A stretch of DNA of 55,123 nt from Lentibacillus kapialis (GTDB lineage: Bacteria; Bacillota; Bacilli; Bacillales; Amphibacillaceae). Made by a program: the position numbers and the translations under genes. Under the pieces are notes generated by a model. That model worked only from the letters and a program-made list of their open reading frames with translations, was not told the origin of the DNA and ran no database searches. The stretch spans positions 1-55,123 of the forward strand of contig NZ_BMNQ01000014.1 in NCBI RefSeq assembly GCF_014646635.1. The letters are read 5' to 3'. Each line of letters begins with the position of its first letter. The stretch's first letter is position 1. This document shows positions 37,244 through 47,310 of this stretch, piece after piece.

Positions 37244-40200
37244 ATGGATATTTCAAAACAAGAAAAAATGAATTTGTTGCTGGAACAGTTGGGGATTTCC
37301 AATGAGCAGACAAGTCGTTATTTTATGGATAGTGAACTCGTCAAACTGGAAGTACATAAACAAACAAAAACGTGGCATTTTCATATACGTCTTAACCAAC
37401 TGTTGCCAACAGAGTTATATGCCCTGCTGTCTTCCAAATTACAGGAAACGTTTCAACAATTTGCACAGATTGAATGGACATTATACACAGATGACAAGAG
37501 CTGTGCGGATGAAACGGTATTAGCTTATTGGCAGCATTTCCTCCAGTCAGTATCTAATCTATCACCAGCATATAAAGATCTTATATTTGATCAAGTGCCC
37601 GAGGTTAACAATAACAAGATTATGTTAACCGCGAGAAATGAGGCTGAAGGCAGTGCACTTAAAAAACGCCTCGAAAAGCCATTTCAGGATTTTTGCCGAA
37701 AAATCGGCGCACCGGCACTTACATTGGACGTAGAAGTTAAAAATGAAGCCGGTGCACTACAAAAGTTCAGAGAGCAAAAAGCTTTAGAGGACCAGGAGTT
37801 GGTTCTGAAAACCATGCAGCAAAAAGAAAAGCGTGATCAAGAGCGGCAAAAAACGGAAAACAGTAAGCCGTTTATGCTAGGTTATAAGATTCAGGATGAA
37901 CCGATGCAAATGGAAGAAATTCAGGAAGAAGAACGGCGTGTCACAATTCAAGGCTATGTCTTTTCCTCGGAAGTTCGTCAGTTGCGCTCAGGGAGAAGTT
38001 TACTGATTGTAAAAGCGACTGATTACACCGACTCCTTGCAAATAAAAATGTTTTCCAAAGGCGATGACGATGCTCACGTTTTTGAACAGTTGAAGGAAGG
38101 AATGTGGATTAAGGCCAGAGGCAGTATTCAGACCGATATGTACACAAATGAATTGGCTATGATGGCAAGCGATATTCACGAAGTCAAAGTAGCGACACGC
38201 CAAGATAAGGCACTAGATGACGAAAAACGCGTTGAATTCCACGCCCACACAACAATGAGCCAGCTGGATGCTGTTGTATCACCGTCAGCTCTCATTACAC
38301 AAGCGGCAAACTGGGGTCACAAAGCGATTGCGATCACTGATCATGGCGGTGTTCAAGGGTTTCCTGAAGCACATAACGCAGGGGAAAAACACGGCATAAA
38401 AGTTATATACGGTGTTGAAGCCAATCTGGTTGATGACGGGGTTCCGATTGCATATAATGAAAGCGATGTTGACTTGGCCGGGGGTACTTATGTCGTGTTT
38501 GACGTCGAAACAACGGGACTTTCTGCCGTTTATGACACTATTATTGAGCTTGCTGCTGTAAAAATCCATCAAGGGGAGATCGTTGATCGATTTGAGTCAT
38601 TCGCTAATCCGCACCAGCCGCTGTCACAAACAACAACAGACTTGACCGGGATTACGGATGATATGGTTAAAGATGCACCCGAAATTGGTGACGTATTAAA
38701 AGATTTTCATGAGTGGACGGAAGATAGTATTCTGGTAGCCCATAATGCGAGTTTTGACATCGGCTTTTTAGATCAGGGATTTCAACGGATTGACTATGCT
38801 AAAACAACCCATCCTGTTATCGATACGCTGGAACTTTCCCGCTTTTTGTACCCTGAATTGAAAAATCACCGATTGAATACAATGTGTAAGCACTTGGATA
38901 TCGAATTGACCCAGCATCATCGTGCAATCTATGATGCTGAGGCTACGGGATATTTACTATGGAAACTTGTACAAGGCTTGCTTGAAAGAGAAATTATCTA
39001 TCACAACCAATTAAATAATCACATGGGTGAAGGGGATGCTTATAAGCGCTCAAGACCCTCGCATTGTACACTGATCGCACGTACACAGGAGGGTATGAAA
39101 AACCTTTATAAACTCGTCTCGTATGCACATGTTAATTACTTTTACCGGGTGCCGCGGATTCCCAGGTCACTTCTGCAAAGACACCGGAGTGGTCTTCTTG
39201 TCGGTTCTGCCTGCGATCAGGGCGAAGTTTTTGAAGCGATGATGCAAAAATCGGCCGACGAAGCAGAGAGAGCAGCCGAATTCTATGATTATATTGAAGT
39301 GCAGCCGCCTTCTAACTATGTTCACTTAATTGAGAAGGAACTTGTTCAAAATGAGTCACAGCTCCTGGATATTATTTCAAAACTGACCGAAATGGGTGAA
39401 CGAATGAATAAACCTGTTCTGGCAACAGGCAATGTTCATCATCTTGAAGTACATGATAAAATTTACCGACAGATTTTAATCGCATCCCAGGCTGGTAACC
39501 CATTAAACAGGCAGACACTACCGGATACCTCATTCCGGACAACCGATGAAATGATTGATGGTTTTGGCTTTCTCGGTGAAGATAAAGCCAAGGAAATCGT
39601 GGTGGATAATACAAGAGCATTGGCAGATGACATCGAGGAGGTTTCACCGGTTCAGGACGGTCTGTTTACACCGACAATTGAAGGTGCCGAACAGGAAATG
39701 CGTGAACTTTGCTATAATCGTGCCAAAGAAATTTATGGGGATCCGATTCCGGAGATTGTAACGGACAGGCTTGAAAAGGAACTTTCCAGCATTATAGGCC
39801 ACGGTTTCTCAGTTATTTATCTGATTTCGCATAAATTGGTAAAAAAATCATTGGATGATGGTTATCTGGTTGGATCGCGCGGATCAGTGGGGTCCTCTCT
39901 TGCGGCCACCATGTCGGAGATAACCGAAGTCAATCCATTACCTCCGCATTATGTTTGTACAGAATGTCACTACCATGAATTTATAACGGACGGGTCAATC
40001 GGAAGCGGTTTTGATTTAAAAGATAAAGCATGCCCGAATTGTGGCAGAGCGCTGACAAAAGACGGTCAAGATATCCCGTTTGAGACATTTCTTGGATTCA
40101 AGGGTGACAAAGTGCCGGATATTGATTTGAACTTCTCGGGCGAATATCAACCGAAGGCTCATAATTATACAAAGGATCTTTTCGGTGAAGAAAAAGTATT

Positions 40201-41536
40201 CCGTGCTGGAACAATCGGTACTATTGCAGAAAAAACGGCTTATGGTTATGTGAAAGGCTATGCATCTGACAAACAGCTAGTGTATAAAAATGCGGAGGTT
40301 GACCGGTTAGTGCAAGGCTGTACTGGCGTGAAAAGAACAACTGGTCAGCATCCGGGCGGAATAATTGTCGTACCTGAAGATAAGGAGATTTTTGATTTTA
40401 CACCGATACAATATCCCGCTGATGACCGAAATAGCGAATGGCAGACTACCCATTTCGATTTCCATTCGATTGATGATAATCTGCTGAAGCTTGATATACT
40501 CGGTCACGATGATCCGACTGTTATCCGAATGCTGCAGGATTTAAGCGGGATCGATCCCAAGACAATTCCGACTGATGATGAAGAGGTTATGAAGATATTT
40601 TCCGGACCGGAATCATTGGGGGTTAACCCTGACCAAATCAATTGTAAAACGGGCACATTGGGAGTGCCGGAATTCGGCACAAGATTTGTAAGACAAATGC
40701 TTGAAGATACGAAACCGAACACTTTTGCCGAGCTCGTGATAATATCGGGCTTATCCCATGGTACTGACGTATGGCTTGGTAATGCAGAGGAGCTGATAAA
40801 TGATGGTATATGTGATTTGCCGGATGTTATCGGCTGTCGTGATGATATCATGGTTTATCTGTTGCACAAAGGGCTGGAACCGTCACTTGCCTTTACAATA
40901 ATGGAATATGTGCGTAAAGGTAGAGGATTGAAGGATGAATGGATCGATGAAATGAAAAAGCATGGGGTGCCTGATTGGTATATTGCATCATGCAAAAAGA
41001 TTAAATATATGTTCCCGAAAGCCCATGCTGCTGCCTATGTTCTGATGGCTGTACGCATTGCTTATTTTAAAGTGCATTACCCTATTTATTTCTATGCAGC
41101 TTACTTTTCAGTGCGGGCAGGTGATTTCGAACTGGATACAATGGTAAAGGGATCCAATACTATCAGACAGCGTGTTGAATCCATTACGGCCAAAGGCATT
41201 GATGCGTCACCAAAAGAAAAAAGCCTTCTCACTGTACTGGAGGTAGCGCTGGAAATGTGTGAACGTGGCTATTCATTCCAGAAGGTTGATTTGTACCAAT
41301 CTAAAGCGTCTGAATTTATCGTGGATGGCGATGCGTTAATTCCGCCATTTGATGCAGTGGATGGGCTTGGTACAAACGCAGCGATTAATATTGTTAAAGC
41401 ACGGGAAGACGGAGAGTTCTTGTCAAAAGAGGATCTTCGTCAACGTAGTAAGATTTCCAAAACTGTGTTGGAATACCTTGATAATCACGGATGTTTAGAA
41501 GGAATGGCTGAAAAAAATCAGTTATCTTTGTTTTAG
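37244..41536 (+). CDS. polC: DNA polymerase III PolC (Gram-positive alpha subunit)
   Basis: PolC (1430 aa) is the main replicative polymerase with built-in proofreading. Order: N-terminal domain, OB fold (about 230-320), PHP part 1 (FHAHTTMSQLDAVV near 333), inserted DEDD exonuclease (DVETTGLS near 420; HNASFDIGFL), PHP part 2, a zinc finger (CTECHYHEF to CPNCGRAL, near 905-930), and the palm with PDIDLNFSGE (near 958-967) carrying the catalytic aspartates. Full length. AGGAGGAAC precedes ATG. It stands alone between hairpins, unlike in B. subtilis, where proS is upstream. Confidence 0.98.
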   Translation: MDISKQEKMNLLLEQLGISNEQTSRYFMDSELVKLEVHKQTKTWHFHIRLNQLLPTELYALLSSKLQETFQQFAQIEWTLYTDDKSCADETVLAYWQHFLQSVSNLSPAYKDLIFDQVPEVNNNKIMLTARNEAEGSALKKRLEKPFQDFCRKIGAPALTLDVEVKNEAGALQKFREQKALEDQELVLKTMQQKEKRDQERQKTENSKPFMLGYKIQDEPMQMEEIQEEERRVTIQGYVFSSEVRQLRSGRSLLIVKATDYTDSLQIKMFSKGDDDAHVFEQLKEGMWIKARGSIQTDMYTNELAMMASDIHEVKVATRQDKALDDEKRVEFHAHTTMSQLDAVVSPSALITQAANWGHKAIAITDHGGVQGFPEAHNAGEKHGIKVIYGVEANLVDDGVPIAYNESDVDLAGGTYVVFDVETTGLSAVYDTIIELAAVKIHQGEIVDRFESFANPHQPLSQTTTDLTGITDDMVKDAPEIGDVLKDFHEWTEDSILVAHNASFDIGFLDQGFQRIDYAKTTHPVIDTLELSRFLYPELKNHRLNTMCKHLDIELTQHHRAIYDAEATGYLLWKLVQGLLEREIIYHNQLNNHMGEGDAYKRSRPSHCTLIARTQEGMKNLYKLVSYAHVNYFYRVPRIPRSLLQRHRSGLLVGSACDQGEVFEAMMQKSADEAERAAEFYDYIEVQPPSNYVHLIEKELVQNESQLLDIISKLTEMGERMNKPVLATGNVHHLEVHDKIYRQILIASQAGNPLNRQTLPDTSFRTTDEMIDGFGFLGEDKAKEIVVDNTRALADDIEEVSPVQDGLFTPTIEGAEQEMRELCYNRAKEIYGDPIPEIVTDRLEKELSSIIGHGFSVIYLISHKLVKKSLDDGYLVGSRGSVGSSLAATMSEITEVNPLPPHYVCTECHYHEFITDGSIGSGFDLKDKACPNCGRALTKDGQDIPFETFLGFKGDKVPDIDLNFSGEYQPKAHNYTKDLFGEEKVFRAGTIGTIAEKTAYGYVKGYASDKQLVYKNAEVDRLVQGCTGVKRTTGQHPGGIIVVPEDKEIFDFTPIQYPADDRNSEWQTTHFDFHSIDDNLLKLDILGHDDPTVIRMLQDLSGIDPKTIPTDDEEVMKIFSGPESLGVNPDQINCKTGTLGVPEFGTRFVRQMLEDTKPNTFAELVIISGLSHGTDVWLGNAEELINDGICDLPDVIGCRDDIMVYLLHKGLEPSLAFTIMEYVRKGRGLKDEWIDEMKKHGVPDWYIASCKKIKYMFPKAHAAAYVLMAVRIAYFKVHYPIYFYAAYFSVRAGDFELDTMVKGSNTIRQRVESITAKGIDASPKEKSLLTVLEVALEMCERGYSFQKVDLYQSKASEFIVDGDALIPPFDAVDGLGTNAAINIVKAREDGEFLSKEDLRQRSKISKTVLEYLDNHGCLEGMAEKNQLSLF

Positions 41537-41708
41537 GTTTGTTTGGAAACTATTCGAGTAAGGTATGGTTGTTCATGAAATTATGAAAAGCCATGCCATT
41601 CATATCAGGTGAAGATGACAGTATGCACACCGCCAGCAGTCATCTTCTTGCAACATGATGTGCAATATGATATATTTCTATTGGTAAGCAAAGGTACGAA
41701 TGATTAAA

Positions 41709-41733
41709 GGAGTGGGGATACCCGCTCCTTCTT
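41709..41733 (+). terminator. First strong hairpin after polC
   Basis: GGAGTGGG (41709-41716) and CCCGCTCC (41721-41728), loop GATA, then TTCTTC. Terminator-like, with an imperfect T-run. Confidence 0.6.
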
Positions 41734-41758
41734 CATACTTGAATCTTTTCACATGTCT

Positions 41759-41787
41759 CCCTTGCCACCTTATTCGGCAGGGGTTTT
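41759..41787 (+). terminator. Terminator ahead of rimP
   Basis: CCCTTGCC (41759-41766) pairs with GGCAGGGG (41776-41783) with one G-U, followed by TTTTATATT. It closely resembles the rseP-polC terminator. Confidence 0.75.
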
Positions 41788-41873
41788 ATATTAACGGAGA
41801 GTTATACGCAAATGAAATAATATGCGATCGTTCATACTAAGCCATAATGACAATTAAATAAGGAGGATGTGTG

Positions 41874-42341
41874 TTGAGTGAAATTGTGAAAACAACAGAG
41901 GAACTGGTTGAACCAATCTTACAAGCAAAAGGACTGGAATTAGTGGACGTTGAATATGTAAAGGAAGGAAAAAATTGGTTCCTTCGGGTTTACATCGACA
42001 AAGAAGGCGGTGTCGATATTGATGAATGCGGCATTGTATCAGAGCAATTAAGCGAGCAGCTCGATGAACAGGATCCAATTAAGGGAGCCTATTTTTTGGA
42101 AGTATCTTCACCCGGCGTCGAACGACCTTTGAAGTCCAAAGCTGATTTCGGGAAGAATGTAGGAAGCAATGTTTATATAAAGTTGTATGAGCCAATAAAT
42201 GGAGTGAAAGAGTATGAAGGAATATTAACGGAGTTTACTGGCGAAACGGCAATTATTGCTTATAAAGTGAAAACCCGTGAAAAGCAGACAGAAATACCGT
42301 ATAAAAAAATAGCTAAAGCCAGATTAGCTGTATCATTGTAA
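41874..42341 (+). CDS. rimP: Ribosome maturation factor RimP
   Basis: RimP (155 aa) aids 30S assembly. The N-terminal domain has [34 protein letters not shown] is the family signature. TTG 41874 is 7 bases beyond GGAGG; GTG 41871 is only 4 away. It begins the nusA-infB operon. Confidence 0.94.
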   Translation: MSEIVKTTEELVEPILQAKGLELVDVEYVKEGKNWFLRVYIDKEGGVDIDECGIVSEQLSEQLDEQDPIKGAYFLEVSSPGVERPLKSKADFGKNVGSNVYIKLYEPINGVKEYEGILTEFTGETAIIAYKVKTREKQTEIPYKKIAKARLAVSL

Positions 42342-42356
42342 AGGGGGAACGAAAAA

Positions 42357-43469
42357 GTGAGCAATCAGTTGTTTGATGCGATTGATTATTTGGAAAAGGA
42401 AAAAGGAATTGACAAGGATGTCCTGATGGAGGCATTGGAAGCAGCCCTAATCTCTGCCTATAAGAAAAACTTCAAATCTGCAACGAATGTGCGAGTGGAT
42501 ATTGATGAAGAATCAGCTACAATGCATGTATTGTCCCGGAAAACGATTGTGGAAGAAGTTGAAAACAGTCTGGAAGAGATATCGCTCGGGGAAGCAAGAG
42601 AAATCGATCCCAACTATGAGCTGGAAGATGTTATTGAGGTCGAAGTAACTCCAAAAGATTTCGGTCGAATTGCTGCTCAAGCCGCGAAACAGGTAGTGAC
42701 GCAGCGTTTGAGGGAAGCAGAACGGGGTGTTATTTTCAGTGAATACATTGATCGTGAAGAAGATATCATGACAGGTATCATTTCCCGTAGAGACTCGCGA
42801 TTCGTTTACGTGAATCTTGGTAAAATTGAAGCAAAGCTCGCTGAATCAGAACAAATGCCGACAGAGAATTACTATGTTCACGATCGGTTGAAAGTGTTTG
42901 TCAATAAAGTGGAAAATACAGGCAAGGGGCCGCAGATTTATATTTCACGTTCACATCCCGGGCTGTTGAAACGCCTGTTTGAAATGGAAGTACCGGAAAT
43001 TTATGATGGCACTGTTGAAATCAAATCCGTGGCGCGTGAAGCAGGAGACCGCTCCAAAATATCCGTTCATGCAGAAAATCCTGAAATTGATGCAGTCGGT
43101 TCTTGCGTTGGGCAAAAAGGGCAGCGGATTCAAGTGATCGTTGATGAGTTAAAAGGTGAAAAAATTGACGTTGTCGAATGGTCAGAGGATCCGATTGTCT
43201 ATGTATCCAATGCATTAAGTCCGTCAAAAGTGGTTGATGTGTTGGTCGATGAAGAGGATAAAGCAACGACTGTCATCGTTCCGGACTATCAGCTGTCATT
43301 GGCAATCGGAAAGCGCGGACAAAACGCCCGACTGGCTGCTAAATTAACAGGATGGAAAATTGATATAAAAAGCGAGTCACAAGCCCGTGAAGAAGGACTT
43401 TTAATGGACGATGATGAAGAAGAGTCAGACGATGATTCTTATTTTGATGATAATGAGGACTTGTTTTAA
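42357..43469 (+). CDS. nusA: Transcription termination/antitermination factor NusA
   Basis: NusA (370 aa) binds RNA polymerase, promoting pausing and intrinsic termination. N-terminal polymerase-binding domain, S1 domain (about 130-200), then two KH domains (GQKGQRIQVI; IGKRGQNARLAAKLTGW). The acidic tail (DDDEEESDDDSYFDDNEDLF) replaces the extra repeats seen in Gram-negatives. The start is GTG 42357 after AAGGGGG. Confidence 0.96.
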   Translation: MSNQLFDAIDYLEKEKGIDKDVLMEALEAALISAYKKNFKSATNVRVDIDEESATMHVLSRKTIVEEVENSLEEISLGEAREIDPNYELEDVIEVEVTPKDFGRIAAQAAKQVVTQRLREAERGVIFSEYIDREEDIMTGIISRRDSRFVYVNLGKIEAKLAESEQMPTENYYVHDRLKVFVNKVENTGKGPQIYISRSHPGLLKRLFEMEVPEIYDGTVEIKSVAREAGDRSKISVHAENPEIDAVGSCVGQKGQRIQVIVDELKGEKIDVVEWSEDPIVYVSNALSPSKVVDVLVDEEDKATTVIVPDYQLSLAIGKRGQNARLAAKLTGWKIDIKSESQAREEGLLMDDDEEESDDDSYFDDNEDLF

Positions 43470-43470
43470 T

Positions 43471-43557
43471 ATTACAGGTTATAAAGTATATCAAACCTTA
43501 TAGAAAAACATCAGAATTGGCTTCCATATACGAATGGGTCCTGAGTTTTTTCAAGAA
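43471..43557 (+). repeat. Degenerate R1 repeat, copy E
   Basis: The nusA-rnpM gap shows R1-like order: ATTACAGGTTATAAAGTATA, then AACCTTATAGAAAAACATCAG, and an end CCTGAGTTTTTTC. The hairpin core is largely decayed. Confidence 0.5.
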
Positions 43558-43571
43558 TAGGGGGGAGTCCG

Positions 43572-43856
43572 ATGGCCAGGAAGAAGCGTAAAGTGCCACA
43601 ACGAAAATGTGTTGTAACAAATGAAATGAAACCAAAAAAAGAATTGATCCGCATCGTCCGTACTAAAGAGGGTGACGTTTTTGTTGATCCTACAGGCAAA
43701 AGGAACGGACGTGGCGCATATGTTTCAAACGATCCGGCGGTCATTGAAAAGGCGGAAAAAACCGGTATTTTAAGCCGGCAGCTGAATGCGGAGATCGAGC
43801 CGTCGATTTATGAAGAACTAAAACGCTTCGTTGAAGGTAATGCTGATGAAGGGTAA
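43572..43856 (+). CDS. rnpM: RNase P modulator RnpM (YlxR)
   Basis: A 94-aa DUF448 protein. KRKVPQRKCVVTNEMKPKKEL at the start and GRGAYVSNDP are the family marks. Recent work in B. subtilis ties YlxR to RNase P RNA binding. The next gene overlaps by 11 bases. Confidence 0.93.
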   Translation: MARKKRKVPQRKCVVTNEMKPKKELIRIVRTKEGDVFVDPTGKRNGRGAYVSNDPAVIEKAEKTGILSRQLNAEIEPSIYEELKRFVEGNADEG

Positions 43857-44145
43857 TTATTTGAATCTGATAGGTTTGGCCTACCGAGCCAGAAAGTGTT
43901 CACTGGGGGAAGAAACAATAGTAAAAGATATTCAGCAGAAACGAGCGAAACTTGTTCTGCTGGCAAATGATATTGGACCCCGGACGCGAAAGAAAATTAT
44001 AAACAAATGTAAAACCTATGAAGTACCTTTTGAAATAATCGACGATAGAAAGACCCTGTCGAATGCAATTGGAAAATCTCAAAGAGTAGCTGTAGCCATT
44101 TTGGATGAAGGATTTGCTGCCAAAATCACTACACTGCTAGGGTAA
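43846..44145 (+). CDS. rplGA: L7Ae-family ribosomal protein RplGA (YlxQ)
   Basis: A 99-aa L7Ae/L30e/S12e-type K-turn-binding protein ([32 protein letters not shown]). ATG 43846 is chosen, 6 bases from GAAGGTAA; ATG 43840 and TTG 43831 are alternatives. It lies in the usual place between rnpM and infB. Confidence 0.92.
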   Translation: MKGNYLNLIGLAYRARKCSLGEETIVKDIQQKRAKLVLLANDIGPRTRKKIINKCKTYEVPFEIIDDRKTLSNAIGKSQRVAVAILDEGFAAKITTLLG

Positions 44146-44165
44146 TCAAACTTGGGGGTGGACAT

Positions 44166-46322
44166 ATGAGCAAAATGCGTATATATGAATATGCGAAACA
44201 AAATAATACAACAAGCAAAGAAGTCATTCAGCATTTAAAAGATTTAAATATTGATGTTAAAAATCACATGTCGACGGTTTCAATTGAAACCATTGTAAAA
44301 TTGGATGAAAAGTTTGCACCGAAACAGTCTGGCAGTAATGATAAATCCAACAATCGCCAGCAAAATAAAACGAATAATAAAACCAATCAACCGAAAAATA
44401 ACGCAAACCAGGGTAAGCACGATAAGCCGAACGGAAAGCGAAATGATCCGAACCAGCATCATAAAAAAGGACACCGCCAAAACAAGAATAAAAAGCATAA
44501 TAACAATAATAAACGTGATCACACCCATTCTGCATCTAAACCGAGGCAACAGAAACCGGCTAAAAAAATACCTGCTAACATCACATATAGTGAAACCTTG
44601 ACTGTAAATGACTTAGCAGGGAAATTAAATAAAGATACCTCAGAGATTATTAAAAAACTGATGTCCCTGGGAGTCATGGCTAATAAAAACCAGGACCTGG
44701 ACGATGATACAGTTGAGCTGCTGTGTGATGAGTTCGGGGTTAAAGTCGAAAAAGAAATTATCCTGGAAGACACCGATTTCGATAAGTACCTTCAAGAAGA
44801 CGATCCTGCTGACTTGATGGAGCGTCCCGCTGTTGTCACGATTATGGGTCATGTTGATCATGGTAAAACCACTTTGCTGGACGCCATTCGCCATACAAAA
44901 GTGACTGAAGGTGAAGCCGGTGGTATCACACAGCACATTGGGGCCTATCAAGTTGAAAATGATGGTAGGAAAATCACGTTTCTTGATACACCTGGTCATG
45001 CTGCCTTCACGAGTATGCGTTCCCGTGGCGCTCAAGTTACAGATATTGCCGTATTGGTAGTTGCTGCTGATGATGGTGTTATGCCTCAAACTGTAGAAGC
45101 CATTAATCACGCAAAAGCAGCCGGCGTTCCTATAATAGTAGCTGTCAACAAAATGGATAAGGAAGGCGCCAACCCTGACCGGGTTATGCAGGAACTGACG
45201 GAATATGAACTGATCCCTGAAGATTGGGGAGGCAAGACGATTTTCGTTAACTTGTCTGCTATTAAACATAAGGGTATTGATGATCTGCTGGAAATGCTCG
45301 TGCTTGTATCAGAAATGGAAGAATTGAAAGCCAATCCAAATGCCGACGCATTCGGCACGGTTATTGAAGCCCAACTTGACAAGGGCAAAGGACCTGTTGC
45401 ATCCCTGCTTATACAGAACGGTACATTACATGTCAGTGATTCAGTGGTTGTCGGCAATACATTTGGTCGTGTACGTGCAATGGTTAATGATGAAGGAAGA
45501 CGCGTTCAGAAAGCAGACCCATCAACACCTGTTGAAATAACCGGGTTAAACGGCGTACCGCAAGCCGGCGATCAATTTCTTGTATTTAAAGATGAGAAAA
45601 AAGCGCGTCAGGTAGGTGACGCCCGTCAGGAAAAGCACATTCGGGAGAACCGGTCAGAATCAACGAAGGTAAGCCTTGATGATTTGTTTGAACAAATTAA
45701 ACAAGGTGAAATGAAAGAAATCAACGTTGTCATTAAAGCTGATGTCCAGGGATCTGCCGAAGCGATGGCTTCGTCACTTGAAAAAATTGATGTCGAAGGT
45801 GTCAATATCAAGATTATTCATACTGGGGTCGGTGCCATTAAGGAATCCGATATCATTTTAGCGTCAGCATCGAATGCTATTGTGATTGGGTTTAATGTGC
45901 GACCGGATGCTAATGCAAAAAAAGCCGCTGAATCTGAAAAAGTTGATGTGCGGCTGCACCGTGTGATTTACAAAGCGATTGAGGAAATCGAGTCAGCTAT
46001 GAAGGGGATGCTCGATCCTGAATATGCAGAGAAAGTGATTGGTCAGGCAGAAGTCCGTGAAACGTTCAAAGTCTCTAAAATTGGGACAATTGCCGGCAGC
46101 TATGTAACCGATGGTAAAGTAACGCGTGACGCCGGTGTGCGTCTGATCCGTGATGGTGTCGTTCAATTTGAGGGTGAGATTGACACATTAAAACGCTATA
46201 AAGACGATGTTAAAGAAGTCGCACAACATTACGAATGCGGGATAACAATTAAAAACTTTAATGATATCAAAGAAGGCGATATACTTGAAGCATTCGTTAT
46301 GGAAGAAATCGAACGGACATGA
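44166..46322 (+). CDS. infB: Translation initiation factor IF-2
   Basis: IF-2 (718 aa) brings initiator tRNA to the ribosome. Two N-terminal IF2_N modules ([11 protein letters not shown], and [11 protein letters not shown]-like near 145) flank a low-complexity linker (about 55-135) rich in Asn, Lys, His and Gln. The G domain has [17 protein letters not shown] and NKMD. Domains II-IV follow. The stop overlaps the ylxP ATG (ATGA). Confidence 0.97.
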   Translation: MSKMRIYEYAKQNNTTSKEVIQHLKDLNIDVKNHMSTVSIETIVKLDEKFAPKQSGSNDKSNNRQQNKTNNKTNQPKNNANQGKHDKPNGKRNDPNQHHKKGHRQNKNKKHNNNNKRDHTHSASKPRQQKPAKKIPANITYSETLTVNDLAGKLNKDTSEIIKKLMSLGVMANKNQDLDDDTVELLCDEFGVKVEKEIILEDTDFDKYLQEDDPADLMERPAVVTIMGHVDHGKTTLLDAIRHTKVTEGEAGGITQHIGAYQVENDGRKITFLDTPGHAAFTSMRSRGAQVTDIAVLVVAADDGVMPQTVEAINHAKAAGVPIIVAVNKMDKEGANPDRVMQELTEYELIPEDWGGKTIFVNLSAIKHKGIDDLLEMLVLVSEMEELKANPNADAFGTVIEAQLDKGKGPVASLLIQNGTLHVSDSVVVGNTFGRVRAMVNDEGRRVQKADPSTPVEITGLNGVPQAGDQFLVFKDEKKARQVGDARQEKHIRENRSESTKVSLDDLFEQIKQGEMKEINVVIKADVQGSAEAMASSLEKIDVEGVNIKIIHTGVGAIKESDIILASASNAIVIGFNVRPDANAKKAAESEKVDVRLHRVIYKAIEEIESAMKGMLDPEYAEKVIGQAEVRETFKVSKIGTIAGSYVTDGKVTRDAGVRLIRDGVVQFEGEIDTLKRYKDDVKEVAQHYECGITIKNFNDIKEGDILEAFVMEEIERT

Positions 46323-46597
46323 TTATCTTTGCTGAAGTAGAATGCATGCTATACGAAGGTCGTTCTCTTAAACAAAAACGTTCCATTATAAAACGTGTCA
46401 TTGCTAAATTGCAGAACGAATTAAATGTCGCTGTCACAGAGTTGGAATACCAAGATTTGTGGCAGCGGGCAAAATTGGGTATAGTCACATTGTCCAATGA
46501 AAAAAAACATGCCGAACAGGTGATTCAGGCGGCATTGAAAATCATTGACACCTTTACAGAGTTTGAACGTACAACCACGAATGTGGAATGGCTTTAG
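46319..46597 (+). CDS. ylxP: DUF503 family protein YlxP
   Basis: A 92-aa DUF503 protein with a ferredoxin-like pattern ([38 protein letters not shown]). Always found between infB and rbfA in Bacillales; function not established. It overlaps infB by 4 bases. Confidence 0.92.
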   Translation: MIIFAEVECMLYEGRSLKQKRSIIKRVIAKLQNELNVAVTELEYQDLWQRAKLGIVTLSNEKKHAEQVIQAALKIIDTFTEFERTTTNVEWL

Positions 46598-46635
46598 ACC
46601 GAAGAAAGACCGTTGATAGAATGAGGTGATTCAAG

Positions 46636-46977
46636 ATGAGTGATATTCGTGCAAATCGGGTTGCAGAGCAGATGAAAAAAGAATTGGGAGAGCTTATAGG
46701 ACAGAAAATCAAGGATCCGCGTGTGGGGTTTGTTACGGTTACAGATGTCGAAGTCACTGGTGATCTGCAACAGGCCAAAATTTTTATTTCAGTCCTTGGT
46801 AGTGAAGAAGAGAAACACGAAACACTTGTAGGCCTCGCCAAAGCAAAAGGTTTTATCCGTTCGGAAATTGGCCAGCGGATACGACTGCGAAAAACACCTG
46901 AAATAACATTCGAATTTGATGAGGCCTTAGAACACGGCAATCGTATTGAGGAAATATTACGCGATTTAAATAAATGA
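46636..46977 (+). CDS. rbfA: Ribosome-binding factor A
   Basis: RbfA (113 aa) is a KH-like 30S maturation factor and cold-shock protein. [17 protein letters not shown] and the C-terminal [18 protein letters not shown] are typical. A terminator follows, so it ends the nusA-infB operon here. truB, usually next in the operon, is separated by repeats. Confidence 0.95.
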   Translation: MSDIRANRVAEQMKKELGELIGQKIKDPRVGFVTVTDVEVTGDLQQAKIFISVLGSEEEKHETLVGLAKAKGFIRSEIGQRIRLRKTPEITFEFDEALEHGNRIEEILRDLNK

Positions 46978-46997
46978 AGCCCCTAATACGGTAGATT

Positions 46998-47028
46998 AAT
47001 CTGACTTCTTAAACGGTCAGATTTTTCC
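46998..47028 (+). terminator. Intrinsic terminator after rbfA
   Basis: AATCTGAC (46998-47005) pairs with GTCAGATT (47016-47023), followed by TTT. Confidence 0.8.
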
Positions 47029-47031
47029 TTA

Positions 47032-47119
47032 CAACGTCAGAAAGTATACATTATGGGTGACCTTATAAGAAACGCTTCGGCATTCGCTATAAGGCGAGGC
47101 GAATGCCGAGTTTTTCTAA
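47032..47119 (+). repeat. R1 repeat, copy C
   Basis: The clearest full copy: head AACGTCAGAAAGTATACATT, GGGTGACCTTATAAG, left arm CTTCGGCATTCGC, loop TATAAGGCGAG, right arm GCGAATGCCGAGTTTTTCTAA; CGGCATTCGC/GCGAATGCCG is a perfect 10-bp stem. Confidence 0.9.
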
Positions 47120-47208
47120 GCAGTTAAGAAAGTATAGATTATTTCTTACTGCATAAGTGCAACTAAGGCTTTCGCCATTAAAGCTTGGCGATAAGCCAAG
47201 TTTTCTAA
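47120..47208 (+). repeat. R3 intergenic repeat next to R1 copy C
   Basis: Begins like R1 (AGAAAGTATAGATT) but has a different core: GGCTT-t-CGCC and GGCG-at-AAGCC pair across ATTAAAGCTT, then AAGTTTTCTAA. The next bases (AATGTCTGAAAGTATGG) look like the head of yet another copy. Confidence 0.6.
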
Positions 47209-47257
47209 CAATGTCTGAAAGTATGGCACTTTAATTCGATGGTTTCATCGCAACATT

Positions 47258-47266
47258 TGATATAAT
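47258..47266 (+). promoter_or_regulatory. Extended -10 promoter of truB-ribF
   Basis: TGATATAAT has TATAAT at 47261-47266; no good -35. It lies after the R1/R3 repeats, giving truB its own start. Confidence 0.55.
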
Positions 47267-47310
47267 CTATGTTTTTCATATGTTTTAAGAAAGAGGCTGG
47301 AGCTGATACG

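Larger units (their letters stand above)
41537..41873 (+). other. polC-rimP gap with three hairpins
   Basis: No gene is seen. It holds GAAGATGAC/GTCATCTTC (41611-41619, 41639-41647), the GGAGTGGG hairpin (41709-41728) and the CCCTTGCC terminator (41759-41787). The rest is AT-rich and ends in the AAGGAGGATG ribosome site of rimP. Confidence 0.6.
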
